Program-made: the position numbers and the translations under genes | Assembly: GCF_036226505.1 (NCBI RefSeq) | Contig: NZ_CP108484.1 | Coordinates: 7,349,501 to 7,413,500, forward strand | DNA from: Kitasatospora sp. NBC_01246 | GTDB taxonomy: Bacteria; Actinomycetota; Actinomycetes; Streptomycetales; Streptomycetaceae | DNA: 64,000 bases | Direction of reading: 5' to 3' | In this document: positions 26,256 to 34,054 of the stretch, piece by piece | Layout of the letters: the number at the start of each line of letters is the position of its first letter | How positions within the stretch are numbered: position 1 is the stretch's first letter | The notes under the pieces: generated by a model | Database searches by the model: none | The model's input: the letters and a program-made list of their open reading frames with translations, nothing else | What the model was told of the DNA's origin: nothing

Positions 26256-27610
26256 GCGCCGTCGTCGAGACCGGACGCCCCGGCAGCAGACCCGCCCCGA
26301 CCGTGCTCGCCGGCTGGGATCCGGAGGACACCGCGTTCTGGGACCGGACCGGAGCCCGGATCGCCCGGCGCAACCTGGTCTTCTCGGTGCTCTCCGAACA
26401 CATCGGCTTCTCGGTCTGGAGCCTCTGGTCGGTGCTCGTGCTCTTCCTCGGCCCCGAGTACCACATCGACACGGCCGGCAAGTTCACCCTGACCGCCCTG
26501 CCCACCGCGCTCGGCGCGACGCTGCGCCTGCCGTACACCTTCGCGGTGGCGCGGTTCGGCGGCCGCAACTGGACAGTGATCAGCGCACTGCTGCTGCTCG
26601 TCCCCACCGCGCTGGCGGCGCTGGTGCTGACACCGGGCGTGCCCTACGGCACGCTGCTCGCGGTGGCCTGCGTCGCCGGGGTCGGCGGCGGCAACTTCGC
26701 CTCCTCGATGGCCAACATCAACGCCTTCTACCCGCACCGCCTCAAGGGCTGGGCGCTCGGCATCAACGCCGGCGGCGGCAACCTCGGCGTTCCGGCGGTG
26801 CAGCTGCTCGGCCTGCTGGTGCTCGCCACCGCCGGCGCGGCGCACCCCCGGCTGCTGCCGCTGCTCTACCTGCCGCTGATCGTGCTGGCCGCGGCCGGGG
26901 CCTGGTGGCGGATGGACAACCTCGCCGTCCCGCCGCGGGGCGAGGGCCGGGCGCTGGGCGAGGTCGCCCGCGACCCGTACGGCTGGGCGGTCTCCACCCT
27001 GTACATCGGCACCTTCGGCTCGTTCATCGGCTTCGGCTTCGCCTTCGGGCAGGTCCTGCAGGTGCAGTTCCACGACCGCTTCGACACGCCGGTCAAGGCT
27101 GCCGCGCTGACCTTCCTCGGGCCGCTGCTCGGCTCGCTGCTGCGGCCGGTCGGCGGGCGGCTGGCCGACCGCTGGGGCGGTCCGCGGGTCACCCTGGCCA
27201 CCTTCGTGGGGATGGGCGCCGGCACGGCCGTCGTGCTGGCCGCCTCCCGGGCCGGTTCGCTGCCGCTGTTCCTCGCCGGCTTCGTCGCGCTGTTCGTGCT
27301 GAGCGGCATCGGCAACGGCTCGACCTACAAGATGATCCCGGCGCACTACCAGGACCGGGCCCGGGCGGAGGTCGCGGCCGGCGCCGATCCGGCGGGGGCC
27401 GAGGCCGACTCGCGCCGCCGGTCGTCCGCGCTGATCGGACTGGCCGGGGCGGTGGGGGCGTTCGGCGGGGTGCTGGTCAACCTGGCCTTCCGGCAGTCCT
27501 TCCTCAGCACCCACAACGGCGACGCCGCGTACCTCGGCTTCCTCGCGGCCTACCTGTTCTGCTCGGCGCTGACCTGGGCGGTCTGGCTGCGGCCCCGCGC
27601 GTCACGCTGA
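26252..27610 (+). CDS. narK: Nitrate/nitrite MFS transporter
   Basis: This 452-residue major-facilitator protein has twelve predicted helices and the nitrate signature GGGNFASSMANINAFYP followed by KGWALGINAGGGNLGV. It imports nitrate or exports/imports nitrite. About 45 hydrophilic residues precede the first helix. It overlaps nirD by 4 bp, and a 17-bp hairpin follows, so nirB-nirD-narK form one operon. No assimilatory nitrate reductase gene is in the window; nitrate reduction, if present, is encoded elsewhere. Confidence 0.93.
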   Translation: MSAVVETGRPGSRPAPTVLAGWDPEDTAFWDRTGARIARRNLVFSVLSEHIGFSVWSLWSVLVLFLGPEYHIDTAGKFTLTALPTALGATLRLPYTFAVARFGGRNWTVISALLLLVPTALAALVLTPGVPYGTLLAVACVAGVGGGNFASSMANINAFYPHRLKGWALGINAGGGNLGVPAVQLLGLLVLATAGAAHPRLLPLLYLPLIVLAAAGAWWRMDNLAVPPRGEGRALGEVARDPYGWAVSTLYIGTFGSFIGFGFAFGQVLQVQFHDRFDTPVKAAALTFLGPLLGSLLRPVGGRLADRWGGPRVTLATFVGMGAGTAVVLAASRAGSLPLFLAGFVALFVLSGIGNGSTYKMIPAHYQDRARAEVAAGADPAGAEADSRRRSSALIGLAGAVGAFGGVLVNLAFRQSFLSTHNGDAAYLGFLAAYLFCSALTWAVWLRPRASR

Positions 27611-27622
27611 CCGCGGTCGCGC

Positions 27623-27661
27623 GGACCGGCCCCGGGGTGTCGCCCACCCCGGGGCCGGTCC
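27623..27661 (+). terminator. Terminator of the nirBD-narK operon
   Basis: Positions 27623-27639 and 27645-27661 form a perfect 17-bp stem with a 5-nt loop, starting 12 bp after the narK stop codon. There is no T-tract, as is usual in these genomes. Confidence 0.8.
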
Positions 27662-27702
27662 GGTGCCCGGGCCCGGGCGGACGCGATTGCTAGGGTCGTC
27701 GC

Positions 27703-28374
27703 ATGGCATCGAGCAGCGCGACGACCCCCGGCCGGCTGCGACGCGACGCCCAGCGCAACCGCGACCTGCTGCTGGCCGCCGCCCGCGAGCTGTTCTCCCG
27801 GCAGGGCCTGGACGTCCCGCTGGACCAGATCGCCAAGGAGGCCGGCGTCGGCAACGCGACGCTGTACCGGCACTTCCCGACCCGCGAGGCACTGATCGCC
27901 GAGGTCTTCGCCGACGCCGCCGCACTGCTCGACGGCGCGGCCCGGGAGGCACTGGTCGCCGAGGACGCCTGGAGCGCGATCGAGCGCTACTTCGAGCGGA
28001 TCTTCGAGCTGGTCGCCGCCGACCGGGGCATCAACGACCTGGTCACCCAGGCCATCCCCACCACCCCCGCGATGATCGCGATCAGCCGGCAGAACGCGGT
28101 GACGGTCGGCACCCTGGTCGCCCGGGCGCAGCAGCAGGGCACCATGCGCCCCGACGTCGCCACCATGGACCTGCTCTTCATGCTCGGCCCGCTCTGCCGG
28201 GCCCTGCCCGCCACCACCGAGCTGCGACCCGACCTCTGGCGCCGCTACCTCGCCCTCCTGCTCGACGGCTTCCGTACCCGGGCCGCCCACCCGCTCCCCG
28301 TCCCGCCGATCGGCGAGGAGCACCTGGACAAGATGTTCGCCGACCTCTGGGAGGCGGACGGCCCCGGCGCCTGA
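27703..28374 (+). CDS. TetR/AcrR-family regulator
   Basis: The 223-residue protein starts with a TetR helix-turn-helix (LRRDAQRNRDLLLAAARELFSRQGLDVPLDQIAKEAGVGNATLYRHFPTREALIAEVF compressed across residues 10-70). A helical ligand-binding domain ends with a TetR-type C-terminus. It represses unknown targets until a ligand binds. No gene faces it divergently, so its targets cannot be read from context. A possible -10-like TGCTAGGGT sits close to the start, so the transcript may have a short leader. Confidence 0.88.
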   Translation: MASSSATTPGRLRRDAQRNRDLLLAAARELFSRQGLDVPLDQIAKEAGVGNATLYRHFPTREALIAEVFADAAALLDGAAREALVAEDAWSAIERYFERIFELVAADRGINDLVTQAIPTTPAMIAISRQNAVTVGTLVARAQQQGTMRPDVATMDLLFMLGPLCRALPATTELRPDLWRRYLALLLDGFRTRAAHPLPVPPIGEEHLDKMFADLWEADGPGA

Positions 28375-28553
28375 CCCGGCCGTGCACCCCGCTGCCGTCA
28401 GGGGGAGCGCCGTCAGGACCGCGTACGGATCGGCCCGCCGCGCGTCAGGGCTCCGTCAACGGACGGCCGCTGCGGCCGCGGCCCGGCTTTGCTGAGTCCG
28501 TCAGCGAGACACGCGACAGCGCGGCAGGACAGGCCGGAAGGACGGGCAGGGCC

Positions 28554-29165
28554 ATGGCGGACAACGGCGCCGGAATCCACGGGGACGAGCCGACGGACGA
28601 GCTGACGGGCGAGTCGACGGGCGAGTCGACGGTCGGGCCGGGTGGCGGACCGGACGGGCGCGGCCGCCTCGTGGTCGGGGTCAGCGGGTCACTCGGCAGC
28701 CTGGCCGCCCTGCACCACGCGGTCGCCGAGGCCCGCCGCACCGACGCCGAGGTCCTCGCGGTGCTCTGCTGGACGCCGGCCGGCGGCGAGTTCGGCTACC
28801 GCCGGTCCCCCTGCCCGCCGCTGCTCAGCGCCTGCCGCGACGCGGCCGTCGCCCGGTTGCGGCAGGCCCTGGACGAGGCCTTCGGCGGCGGCCCGGCGGG
28901 CGTCCGGCTGCGCTGCCAGGCCGTGCGCGGGGAGACCGGCCGGGCCCTGGTCCGCTCCGCCGACCGCCCCGGGGACCAGCTCGTCCTCGGCGCCGGCGGC
29001 CGCGGGGCGCTCGCCCGCGCCCTGCGCCCGTCCGTGACGGCCTACTGCGTGCGGCACGCCGCCTGCCCCGTCCTGGCGGTACCCAAGCCACCGCTCCAGC
29101 GTGACCTCGAAGCCCTCGAACGCCACCACCACGTCCGCGCGCTGCCCCTCACCGTCGGCAGCTGA
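28554..29165 (+). CDS. Universal stress protein (UspA domain)
   Basis: The 203-residue protein has one UspA fold: RLVVGVSGSLGSLAALHHAVAEARRTDAEVLAVLCW at its start, and LGAGGRGALARALRPSVTAYCVRHAACPVLAVP, the ATP-binding G-x2-G-x9-S type region, near its end. The first 37 residues are acidic and contain a duplicated TGEST unit coded by a direct repeat. Such proteins are induced by stress or stationary phase and bind ATP. The gene converges within 20 bp on the hydrolase gene; no terminator hairpin was found between them. Confidence 0.85.
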   Translation: MADNGAGIHGDEPTDELTGESTGESTVGPGGGPDGRGRLVVGVSGSLGSLAALHHAVAEARRTDAEVLAVLCWTPAGGEFGYRRSPCPPLLSACRDAAVARLRQALDEAFGGGPAGVRLRCQAVRGETGRALVRSADRPGDQLVLGAGGRGALARALRPSVTAYCVRHAACPVLAVPKPPLQRDLEALERHHHVRALPLTVGS

Positions 29166-29185
29166 CCGGGGCCCGCTTCCCTCGG

Positions 29186-29944
29186 TCAGCGGGCCGGGTC
29201 GGCCGCCCGGGCCGGTGCGCCGGCGGCCGCCGCCTCGGCCAGGACCCGGGCGGTCGCGCGGCCGGCGCGCACGGCGTGGTCCGCCCGGGCGGGGCGGCAG
29301 CGCTCCACGGCCGGGTCGTACTCGGTCAGCACCACGCCGGCGTGGTCGGAGTCCAGCTCCAGCAGCCGTACCGGCGAGCGCCGCTCGGTCAGCGCGACGT
29401 GCAGCTCCCGGCTCAGCGCCGCGGGCACCAGGTCGTCGGCGGTGCCGTGCACCAGCCAGACCGGGACGGGGGAGGGCCGCTCGGCGAGGAGCGGCAGCGG
29501 GGCCTCGCCCGTGGTCACGGCCGGGCGGCCGTAGGCGGAGGCGATCCCGACGGCCGCCGTCGGGCGGACCTCCTCGGGGGTGTCCGGGTGGGTGGCCAGC
29601 GCGACGGCCTCGCGCCCGCCCAGCGACCAGCCGGCGAGTACGAACCGGGCCGGATCGCCGCCGAACGAGGCCGCCTCCCGGCGGGCGTACTCGAACGAGG
29701 CCAGCAGCCGCGCACGGCCGCCGTCCTCCTGGTCCGAGCGCCAGTCGGGGACGAGCACCAGCAGCCCCAGCCCCGCCGCCTCCTGAGCCAGCGGCCGCAG
29801 CACGTCCCGCTCGTCCGAGCCCCGCCCGTGCCAGAGCAGGACGACGGCCGCCGGACCTTCGGCGCCCACCGGGCGGTGGACGTCCATCAGGTGGCCGGGG
29901 GTGTACTCGACGACCTCGGGCGGGGTGGGGCGCTGACCGGTCAT
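29186..29944 (-). CDS. Alpha/beta hydrolase (dienelactone-hydrolase/esterase-like)
   Basis: This 252-residue protein has VVLLWHGRGSDERDVLRPLAQ as oxyanion region, the nucleophile elbow LAGWSLGG and VWLVHGTADDLVPAA, which carries the acid residue. The order fits a cytosolic esterase or acyl-peptidase-like hydrolase. The catalytic His is probably in LDSDHAGV. The substrate is unknown. The start region is divergent from the first copy of the repeated small RNA gene, whose promoter begins 18 bp upstream of this ATG. Confidence 0.85.
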   Translation of the reverse strand: MTGQRPTPPEVVEYTPGHLMDVHRPVGAEGPAAVVLLWHGRGSDERDVLRPLAQEAAGLGLLVLVPDWRSDQEDGGRARLLASFEYARREAASFGGDPARFVLAGWSLGGREAVALATHPDTPEEVRPTAAVGIASAYGRPAVTTGEAPLPLLAERPSPVPVWLVHGTADDLVPAALSRELHVALTERRSPVRLLELDSDHAGVVLTEYDPAVERCRPARADHAVRAGRATARVLAEAAAAGAPARAADPAR

Positions 29945-29961
29945 CCGGGATTCTCCTCGGG

Positions 29962-29991
29962 TTCGGGACGGGGTCTCCGAGCTGGTACTGT
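29962..29991 (+). promoter_or_regulatory. Promoter of small RNA copy 1
   Basis: TTCGGG (29962-29967) and TACTGT (29986-29991) are separated by 18 bp. The same layout, with 1 nt and then CTTCC after the -10 hexamer, precedes the two other copies of the repeated RNA core. The predicted transcription start is near G29999. Confidence 0.6.
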
Positions 29992-29998
29992 ACTTCCT

Positions 29999-30144
29999 GT
30001 CGCGAGGGAGATGATCTCTCGTCAGGCGTCAGTGGTGCTACCGGAGCACGTCCTACTTTCAGTAGGGAGAGTCCGTTCAACCCGGGCCTGGCGCTCCACA
30101 TCGGACGAGGTCCGGTGCCTTTCCAGGCATCGGGCCTCTTCTGT
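29999..30144 (+). ncRNA. Repeated structured small RNA, copy 1
   Basis: The 111-bp core at 29993-30103 is found again at 30206-30316 (two differences in the hairpin near the 5' end) and, more diverged, at 38116-38225. The RNA folds into a 5' hairpin (CGAGGGAGATGATCTCTCG, 30003-30021) and a closing stem GCGTCAG/CTGGCGC (30026-30032 with 30088-30094) that encloses hairpins GTGCT-ACCGG-AGCAC (30035-30049) and CCTAC-TTTCA-GTAGG (30052-30066). A terminator follows. It matches no tRNA, rRNA, tmRNA or riboswitch that I recognise. Promoter, conserved fold and terminator together indicate an independent small RNA of about 145 nt; function unknown. Confidence 0.75.
30107..30138 (+). terminator. Intrinsic terminator of small RNA copy 1
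   Basis: Positions 30107-30120 and 30125-30138 form a 14-bp stem (two G-U pairs) with loop TTCC. It is followed by TTCTGTTTT, the best T-tract in the window, which fixes the + strand as the transcribed strand. Confidence 0.8.
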
Positions 30145-30174
30145 TTTCCCGGATTCGGCCGATGCCCGGGCCGG

Positions 30175-30204
30175 TTCGGAGCATGGCCCCTGACCTGCTA
30201 GTCT
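30175..30204 (+). promoter_or_regulatory. Promoter of small RNA copy 2
   Basis: TTCGGA (30175-30180), an 18-bp spacer and TAGTCT (30199-30204), followed by 1 nt and CTTCC, repeat the layout seen before copies 1 and 3. The sequences around the hexamers differ, so the hexamers are conserved above background. Predicted start near G30212. Confidence 0.6.
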
Positions 30205-30211
30205 TCTTCCT

Positions 30212-30360
30212 GTCGCGAGGGAGATGATTCCTCGTCAGGCGTCAGTGGTGCTACCGGAGCACGTCCTACTTTCAGTAGGGAGAGTCCGTTCAACCCGGGC
30301 CTGGCGCTCCACATCGAATGAGGTCCGGTGCCTTTCCAGGCACCGGGCCTCATTCGTTCT
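30212..30360 (+). ncRNA. Repeated structured small RNA, copy 2
   Basis: The core at 30206-30316 is identical to copy 1 except for two bases in the 3' arm of the first hairpin (ATTCCTCG against ATCTCTCG), which still pairs with the 5' arm. The closing stem and both inner hairpins are unchanged. The copy lies 213 bp downstream of copy 1, with its own promoter and terminator, so it is a tandem gene duplication, not one longer transcript. The sequence between the two copies is unrelated apart from the promoter hexamers and terminators. Confidence 0.75.
30316..30355 (+). terminator. Intrinsic terminator of small RNA copy 2
   Basis: Positions 30316-30333 and 30338-30355 form a perfect 18-bp stem with loop TTCC, then GTTCT. 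The inner 14 bp resemble the copy 1 terminator, but the stem is longer and the G-U pairs of copy 1 are replaced or extended. Confidence 0.8.
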
Positions 30361-30461
30361 CCGGGTACCGACGGTCCCGTCGCCGGGGCCGGCCCGCCGA
30401 AATCGCGCCGGCCGGAAATGCGGTCGGCCGGACGGAATACGGCCGGCCGACCGGAGCGCGG

Positions 30462-31400
30462 TCAGCCGGGCTGGCGGTCGGAGCCGAGTTCGCGCGAGAT
30501 CCGCAGGCCGACCTGGGCGACCACCGGGCCGAGCGAGCGGACCCGCGCGGCGGTCATCCGCGAGGTGAGGCCGGAGACGGACAGCGCGGCGGTCACCTCG
30601 CCGGTGTGGTCGAAGATCGGGGCGGCGACGCAGCGGACCTCGGGCTCGTTCTCCCGGTCGTCGATCGAGTAGCCGCGGGCGCGGATCCGGGCGAGGTCGG
30701 CCCGCAGGTGCGTCTCGTCGGAGATGGTCCAGGCGGTGACCGGGCGCAGCCCGGCGGCGACCACCTCGGTGACGGCCTCGTCGGGCAGCCAGGCGAGGAT
30801 CGCCTTTCCGGTCGCGGTGCAGTACGCGGGCGCCCGGCTGCCGACCCGGGAGGCCATCCGGACGTTGGTCTCGTCCTCGACCTTGTCGAGGTAGACGATG
30901 CCGGGGGCCTGCCAGACCGTCAGGTGCACGGTCTCGCCGGCCTCGCGCTGCAGCCGCCGCAGGTGCTCGGCGGCGACGCTGCGCAGGTCGAGGGTGGACA
31001 GGTAGGCCTGGCCGAGGCGGAGCGAGCCGTGGCCGAGGCGGAACCAGCCGGTCTCCCGGTCGCGGTCGAGCAGGTGCTCGTCCAGCAGCGGGCCGGCCAG
31101 CCGCAGCACGGTGCTCTTGTTGAGGCCCAGCGCCTCGGCGAGCTGGGCGAGCGGTACGCCCCGCCCGTTGCCGTGGTCGCGTACGTGGCCGAGGACGGCC
31201 AGCGCGCGGCGCAGCGAGGACGACTGGTTGCGCTCGGAACCCGCCGCCTTCTTCGCGGCCGCCTTCGCCGGCTCCGCGCCGTCCTTCGCCGGCTCCCCGG
31301 AGTCGCTCCCGTCGACCGCGCCGGCCGCCGGCGCGGGTCTCGGTCCGGGCTCCGATCCGGTCTGTGGCCGGGCCTGCGACCCGGTCCCCGTCTCCGTCAT
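30462..31400 (-). CDS. IclR-family transcriptional regulator
   Basis: The 312-residue protein has an IclR winged helix (SLRRALAVLGHVRDHG ... LAQLAEALGLNKSTVLRLAGPLLDEHLLDRD, about residues 62-120). An IclR effector domain follows (YLDKVEDETNVRMASRVGSRAPAYCTATGKAILAWLP ... ARGYSIDDRENEPEVRCVAAPIFDHTGEVTAALSVSG). About 60 Ala/Lys/Pro-rich residues precede it. It is divergent from an ABC sugar-importer operon and probably controls that operon, with the imported compound or a product as ligand. The candidate operator lies at 31491-31507. Confidence 0.92.
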   Translation of the reverse strand: MTETGTGSQARPQTGSEPGPRPAPAAGAVDGSDSGEPAKDGAEPAKAAAKKAAGSERNQSSSLRRALAVLGHVRDHGNGRGVPLAQLAEALGLNKSTVLRLAGPLLDEHLLDRDRETGWFRLGHGSLRLGQAYLSTLDLRSVAAEHLRRLQREAGETVHLTVWQAPGIVYLDKVEDETNVRMASRVGSRAPAYCTATGKAILAWLPDEAVTEVVAAGLRPVTAWTISDETHLRADLARIRARGYSIDDRENEPEVRCVAAPIFDHTGEVTAALSVSGLTSRMTAARVRSLGPVVAQVGLRISRELGSDRQPG

Positions 31401-31490
31401 CGGTCCGTTCCCCTCTCGTTCCACCGCCGGACTGCGGCGGTGGTCAGACGGTACCCCCTCGCGCCGGGTTAGCCGATTCTTCGATACAGC

Positions 31491-31507
31491 GTTGTGCACT
31501 GCAAAAC
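31491..31507. promoter_or_regulatory. Candidate IclR operator
   Basis: GTTGTGCA (31491-31498) and TGCAAAAC (31500-31507) are inverted half-sites GTTnTGCA around a single C, with one mismatch. The element lies in the 321-bp divergent region between the IclR regulator and the solute-binding-protein gene, in its most AT-rich part. Size and symmetry fit IclR-type operators. Confidence 0.55.
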
Positions 31508-31721
31508 TTCCCGAACGGCCTCTTGTTGCCCCCGAGCGCCCCCGCCTAACGTCCGTGGCATCGAGCAGGCGCCGCGGCCCACCCGAGCGGTCGCTCTGCC
31601 GTACCCCCACATCAAGGCGTTCACGCACCCACCATCGGCCCCGGTCAGGGCCTGCTTCGACGTGCCCGTCCCCAGCGGCGCACGTCTCGGCGGCAACTGT
31701 CGGGAGGGGAGGTCTCCACCC

Positions 31722-33035
31722 ATGCGACTCATCAGACGGACCGCCGCGGCCACCGTCCTCGCCGCCAGCTGCCTCGCGGCTGCCGCCTGTTCGCCCGGTA
31801 CCGCGCTGCCGGCCGGCGACCGGGCCGGCGACGACCGGACGGGCACCCTGCAGGTCTGGCTGTACAACGAGGCCGGCAACGCGGCGAAGGAGGCGGTGAT
31901 CAGCAAGGCGATCACCGAGTTCCAGGCCTCGCACCAGGGCGTCACCGTCGACATCAGCTACATCGACACCGATGCCTCGGCCCGCGCCGCCAAGATGAAG
32001 GGCGCGTTCAACGACCCGAACAGCGCCCCGGACCTGGTCGAGTTCGGCAACACCGACCTCCCCGGCTACGTCGCCGCCGGCGGCCTCGCCGAGATCGGCG
32101 CCGACCTCGACAAGTGGAAGGACAAGGGCGACCTCGACCCGGCGATCGCCAAGACCGCCGTGCTGGACGGCAAGACCTACGGCCTGCCGTGGTGGGTCGG
32201 CGTCCGTGCGCTGTACTACCGCACCGACCTCTTCACCGAGGCCGGGCTGAGCGCGCCGAAGTCGTACCAGGAGCTGGTGGCCGCCAACCAGAAGATCCAC
32301 GCCGCGCACCCGGACACCTTCGGCATCGCGGTCGGCGGCAAGTACACCTTCGGTGCGCTGCCGTTCGTCTGGGACGCCGGTGGCGACATCGCCACCAAGG
32401 ACGGCGCCGCGTTCAGGGCCGGGATCAACTCGCCCGCCGCGCAGGCCGGGATCAAGCGCTACACGGACCTCTTCGGCGCCGACGGCTGTCCGGCCCAGCA
32501 GTGCGCCGACCTCACCGGCGGCAAGACCGTCGACCTCTTCGCGGCCGGCAAGTCCGCGATGGCGATCCTGCCCAACTCCAGTCGCAGCAAGGTCGACGCG
32601 GGCCCGGTCAACGGCAAGTACGGCGTCGTCCCGCTGCCCGGCGAGAAGTCCGGGTCGATCGCCCCGGCGTTCGGCGGCGGCAACAACCTCGGGGTGATGA
32701 AGGCGGCCAAGCACCGCACGCTCGCGGTCGAGTTCGCCGAGCTGCTGGCGAGCCCCGGCTACCAGGAGCAGATGTACGACGCGATGGGGAATCTGCCGAC
32801 CCTCAAGTCCGTCAACGACAAGGTCGCGGCGAAGGACGCCTTCCTGAAGCCGTTCACCGACACCATCGCGGCCGGCACCAAGTTCGTTCCGCTGGACCAG
32901 GCGTGGGCGCAGATCGACGCGCAGGCCGTCATCCCGACGATGCTCCAGCAGATCGTCACCGGAAAGTCGGACGTGGCCAAGGCCTCGGGCGACGCCGCCA
33001 CGCAGATCACCTCGGCCTTCGCGGCCGGTCACTGA
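31722..33035 (+). CDS. Carbohydrate ABC importer, substrate-binding lipoprotein
   Basis: This 437-residue lipoprotein has a signal peptide ending in a lipobox-like LAAAAC (Cys at residue 23), then a family-1 extracellular solute-binding fold. Typical segments are LQVWLYNEAGNAAKEAVISK, PDLVEFGNTDLPGYVAAGGL, YGLPWWVGVRALYYRTDLF and AILPNSSRSKV. It would capture a sugar or oligosaccharide outside the membrane. The specificity is unknown. It heads an operon with two permeases and no ATPase gene. ATG 31722 follows GGGAGGGGAGG. Confidence 0.92.
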   Translation: MRLIRRTAAATVLAASCLAAAACSPGTALPAGDRAGDDRTGTLQVWLYNEAGNAAKEAVISKAITEFQASHQGVTVDISYIDTDASARAAKMKGAFNDPNSAPDLVEFGNTDLPGYVAAGGLAEIGADLDKWKDKGDLDPAIAKTAVLDGKTYGLPWWVGVRALYYRTDLFTEAGLSAPKSYQELVAANQKIHAAHPDTFGIAVGGKYTFGALPFVWDAGGDIATKDGAAFRAGINSPAAQAGIKRYTDLFGADGCPAQQCADLTGGKTVDLFAAGKSAMAILPNSSRSKVDAGPVNGKYGVVPLPGEKSGSIAPAFGGGNNLGVMKAAKHRTLAVEFAELLASPGYQEQMYDAMGNLPTLKSVNDKVAAKDAFLKPFTDTIAAGTKFVPLDQAWAQIDAQAVIPTMLQQIVTGKSDVAKASGDAATQITSAFAAGH

Positions 33036-33076
33036 TCGCACGCCCGAGAGAGCAGGCCCCGAGAGAGGTCCCGTAC

Positions 33077-34054
33077 GTGTCCGCACCCACCACGACTGCC
33101 CCGGCGGCGTCGACTTCCCCGAGCGGGCGTCGTCGGGGCACCGGCCCGGCCGCGCCCCCGCGCGGCCGGCGCCGCCCACCGCTGCTGCTCCTCCTGCCGG
33201 CCGCGATCATCATGATCCCGCTGGTGGCCTACCCGATCTACCAGCTCGGACTGCTGTCGGTGCTGGACTTCGGGCAGGCCCAGGCGTCCGGGGGAGTGCC
33301 CACCAGCTTCGTCGGCCTCGGCAACTACGAGAAGATCCTGAGCGACACCCAGTTCTGGTCGGTGCTCACCCAGACGATCGGCTTCGCCGCGTTCTGCGTG
33401 ATCGCCACCCTGGCCGTCGGCGCCACCCTCGCGGTGCTGCTGACCAGGGTCGGCCGGGTGGCCCGGCTGGTGCTGACCACCGCCGCGATGGCGGCCTGGG
33501 CGGCGCCGGCGATGACCGGATCGACGGTGTGGAGCTTCCTGTTCGACACCAACCTGGGTCTGGTCAACAAGACCCTGGTCGACCTCGGACTGAGCGGCTT
33601 CCACGAGTACAACTGGTTCTACGACAAGTGGTCGGCGTTCCTCATCGTCGGTGCCGTGGTGGTCTGGCACTCCTTCCCGTTCGTGATGGTGACGCTCTAC
33701 GCGGGCATCCGGGCGATCCCCGAGGAGATCCTGGAGGCCGCCGCCCTGGACGGCGCCAGCACCTGGACCACCTTCCGCCGGATCACCGCCCCGATGCTCC
33801 GGCCGATCCTGACCGTCGTGGTGATCCAGTCGGTCATCTGGGACTTCAAGGTCTTCACCCAGATCTACGTGATGACCGAGGGCGGCGGCATCGCCGGGCA
33901 GAACCTCGTGCTCAACGTGTACGCGTACCAGAAGGCGTTCGCCTCCTCCCAGTACGGGCTCGGCGCGGCGATCGGCGTGATCATGCTGCTGATCCTGGTG
34001 ATCCCGACGGTCCTCTACATCCGCACCCTGCGACGGACGGGGAATGAACTGTGA
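33077..34054 (+). CDS. Carbohydrate ABC importer permease 1
   Basis: The 325-residue MalF-type permease has about 40 Pro/Arg-rich residues, then six transmembrane helices (AAIIMIPLVAYPIYQLGLLSVLDF first). The EAA loop EEILEAAALDGASTWTTFRRI contacts the ATPase. It starts with GTG 33077, 41 bp after the binding-protein stop. Its own stop overlaps the next permease start in GTGA. The ATPase is probably a shared MsiK-like protein encoded elsewhere, as is common for actinomycete sugar importers. Confidence 0.92.
   Translation: MSAPTTTAPAASTSPSGRRRGTGPAAPPRGRRRPPLLLLLPAAIIMIPLVAYPIYQLGLLSVLDFGQAQASGGVPTSFVGLGNYEKILSDTQFWSVLTQTIGFAAFCVIATLAVGATLAVLLTRVGRVARLVLTTAAMAAWAAPAMTGSTVWSFLFDTNLGLVNKTLVDLGLSGFHEYNWFYDKWSAFLIVGAVVVWHSFPFVMVTLYAGIRAIPEEILEAAALDGASTWTTFRRITAPMLRPILTVVVIQSVIWDFKVFTQIYVMTEGGGIAGQNLVLNVYAYQKAFASSQYGLGAAIGVIMLLILVIPTVLYIRTLRRTGNEL

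Noticed and set aside
31401..31721. A further gene between the IclR and solute-binding genes
   Set aside because: The frame that precedes ATG 31722 is open but has no domain content and lies upstream of a clear ribosome binding site and signal peptide.
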